This document shows positions 62,755-64,000 of a stretch of DNA of 64,000 nucleotides, in pieces. The stretch spans positions 62,001 to 126,000 of the forward strand of contig NZ_NXIF01000007.1 of NCBI RefSeq assembly GCF_002837275.1. The letters run 5' to 3'. Numbering within the stretch: position 1 is the stretch's first letter; every line of letters starts with the position of its first letter. Position numbers and translations under genes: made by a program. The DNA comes from Malaciobacter halophilus (GTDB lineage: Bacteria; Campylobacterota; Campylobacteria; Campylobacterales; Arcobacteraceae). The notes under the pieces are model-generated. The model was not told the origin of the DNA and did no database searches. It worked only from the letters and a program-made list of their open reading frames with translations.

Positions 62755-64000
62755 ATGGCTACTTCGGATATTGAAGCTGTTTGCTCTCAGCTATTAACAA
62801 AAGAGGATTTAAAGGTTTCAGATAAGTTTTTTCAAGAGGTGTTAAATGAGGGGATAATAACACAAATACTTGAAAATAGTGATACAAACTATATTAAAAT
62901 CTTCTCTACAAAACAGCTGTATTTGTCTACAATCACACCTATTTTACATGATATTGGATTTGAGATAATAGATGAAGTAACTTATAATATCTCAAGTAAG
63001 TCAGAAAGTGTTTATGTAAGTAGATTTAATCTTCATATAAAAGACGTAAATATAGTTAAAAGGGCTAAAGATAATCTAGAAAAAGTGATAACTCAAACTT
63101 TAAAAGATGACACGGTTTCTCACTCAAAACTTTTCTCTTTAGTATTATTGGAAAACCTTACTGTTAGAAAAGTTCAGTTATTAAAATCTTTTATTGAGTA
63201 TTTAGACCAAGCAGTTTTAACTTTAAATAGTGATACAATCTTAACTACATTAACTACACATCACAAAATTGCAAATCTATTTATTGATTATTTCTTTAAA
63301 AAATTCGACCCAAAAATAAAATCAAAAAGAAAGCAAGAGTTAGACTCTTTAGAAGAACAAATAGAGGAAAAAATAAAAATTATTCCTCAAATTATAGATG
63401 ATAAAGTTTTGAAACTTACTTTATCATTACTAAAATCACTTTTAAGAACCAACTACTTTTTAAATAAACAGACAATTGCTTTTAAAATAAATACTAAATC
63501 TTTTGCTGAAAATTTAAGAGGTTTACAACCAAATTTGGAAAACTTTATATATCATACAGATTTTTATGGAGTACACTTAAGAATGAGTAAAATCTCAAGA
63601 GGTGGACTTAGATGGAGTGATAGACACGAAGATTATAGACAAGAAGTAAAATCACTTATGATAACACAAGAGGGGAAAAACTCTATTATTATACCGGATG
63701 GTTCAAAGGGTGGATTTGTAATAAATAAAGATACTACTGAAGTTACAAAAGAGTATTTTGAGCATATTTACTCTTTATATATTCATGCAAACTTAGATTT
63801 AGTAGATAATATGCAAAATGGAAAAATTGTAAGAGATGAGAATATTGTAGCTTATGATGAAGAGGATGCATATTTTGTAGTTGCTGCAGATAAAGGAACT
63901 GCTGCTATGAGTGATGTGGCAAATGAAATAGCAATAAATAGGGGATATTGGCTAGGTGATGCTTTTGCAAGTGGTGGTTCAAATGGTTATGGTCATAAAG
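62755..64000 (+). CDS. large NAD-specific glutamate dehydrogenase (5' part; continues beyond window)
   Basis: The open frame runs from ATG 62755 to the window end (415 codons). The N-terminal 250 residues are helical; from about 260 the catalytic region starts with FYGVHLRMSKISRGGLRWSD, HEDYRQEVKSLMITQEGKNS and IPDGSKGGFVI, then VVAADKGTAAMSD and SGGSNGYGHK, hallmarks of the high-molecular-weight NAD-GDH group that deaminates glutamate to 2-oxoglutarate. AAAGGAAG precedes ATG. The N-terminus is shorter than in the 180-kDa class. Confidence 0.9.
   Translation, partial: MATSDIEAVCSQLLTKEDLKVSDKFFQEVLNEGIITQILENSDTNYIKIFSTKQLYLSTITPILHDIGFEIIDEVTYNISSKSESVYVSRFNLHIKDVNIVKRAKDNLEKVITQTLKDDTVSHSKLFSLVLLENLTVRKVQLLKSFIEYLDQAVLTLNSDTILTTLTTHHKIANLFIDYFFKKFDPKIKSKRKQELDSLEEQIEEKIKIIPQIIDDKVLKLTLSLLKSLLRTNYFLNKQTIAFKINTKSFAENLRGLQPNLENFIYHTDFYGVHLRMSKISRGGLRWSDRHEDYRQEVKSLMITQEGKNSIIIPDGSKGGFVINKDTTEVTKEYFEHIYSLYIHANLDLVDNMQNGKIVRDENIVAYDEEDAYFVVAADKGTAAMSDVANEIAINRGYWLGDAFASGGSNGYGHK

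Overview
The window looks like chromosomal DNA from a Campylobacterota bacterium, most likely a member of the Arcobacteraceae. This rests on strongly AT-rich DNA, dense operons with frequent TTG starts, a ruvA-ddl-hydrolase-murF gene order shared with Campylobacter, an S10/spc ribosomal cluster with no rpmD (L30) that runs into secY-map-infA, many cache/CheW/GGDEF signalling proteins, and a chromosomal OXA-type (class D) beta-lactamase. There is no prophage, integron, IS element, CRISPR array, rRNA or tRNA that I can see.

Layout. 1-1899 (minus) is the 5' part of a chemoreceptor with a periplasmic haem c motif. 2050-6336 is a cell-wall/DNA-repair group (ruvA, ddl, alpha/beta hydrolase, murF, HIT protein). 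6478-9633 is a tightly overlapping pstSCAB phosphate transporter. 10064-12085 is a D-amino-acid dehydrogenase followed by a class D beta-lactamase. 12521-12985 is a repeat-rich regulatory region ending in a near-consensus promoter for the ribosomal operon, which runs from rpsJ (12986) to infA (23610) and closes with a clear terminator. 23715-29801 holds a diguanylate cyclase, a small HTH regulator with striking operator-like repeats, a divergent family-4-like uracil-DNA glycosylase, a lipoprotein, aspS and an orphan metal-binding-protein homologue. 29916-35780 holds a soluble cache-CheW sensor, a YgiQ-type radical SAM protein, adk and a CinA-like protein. 35783-43114 is a minus-strand block (Sel1 protein, alr, uvrC, secreted TIM-barrel-like protein, haem-sensing diguanylate cyclase, sugar/vitamin-type kinase and PnuC). 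43234-51417 holds small stress and chaperone genes, a frameshifted lactate permease, an output-less cache receptor, and a J-domain/ARH/PsiE/radical SAM operon followed by an RRM protein. 51483-62625 holds xth, small envelope proteins, a TudS-like desulfidase with an ABC importer lacking an ATPase, TauE/SafE, ferritin, a Mn-type pyrophosphatase, an agmatinase-family enzyme, a SUKH-like protein, SelO and YbaK. 62755 to the end is the start of a large NAD-glutamate dehydrogenase.

How the genes work together. ddl, alr and murF supply and attach D-Ala-D-Ala for peptidoglycan; DadA and the beta-lactamase act on the same chemistry from the other side. The pst operon imports phosphate. Several proteins link periplasmic redox or ligand sensing to chemotaxis or c-di-GMP. 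No single locus is unmistakably a new system. The best candidates for something undescribed are the HTH gene with its 24-bp repeats 42 bp apart (25078-25381), the repeat array upstream of the S10 promoter (12577-12710), the structured leader plus desulfidase/transport operon (53401-55412), and the output-less or soluble cache proteins.
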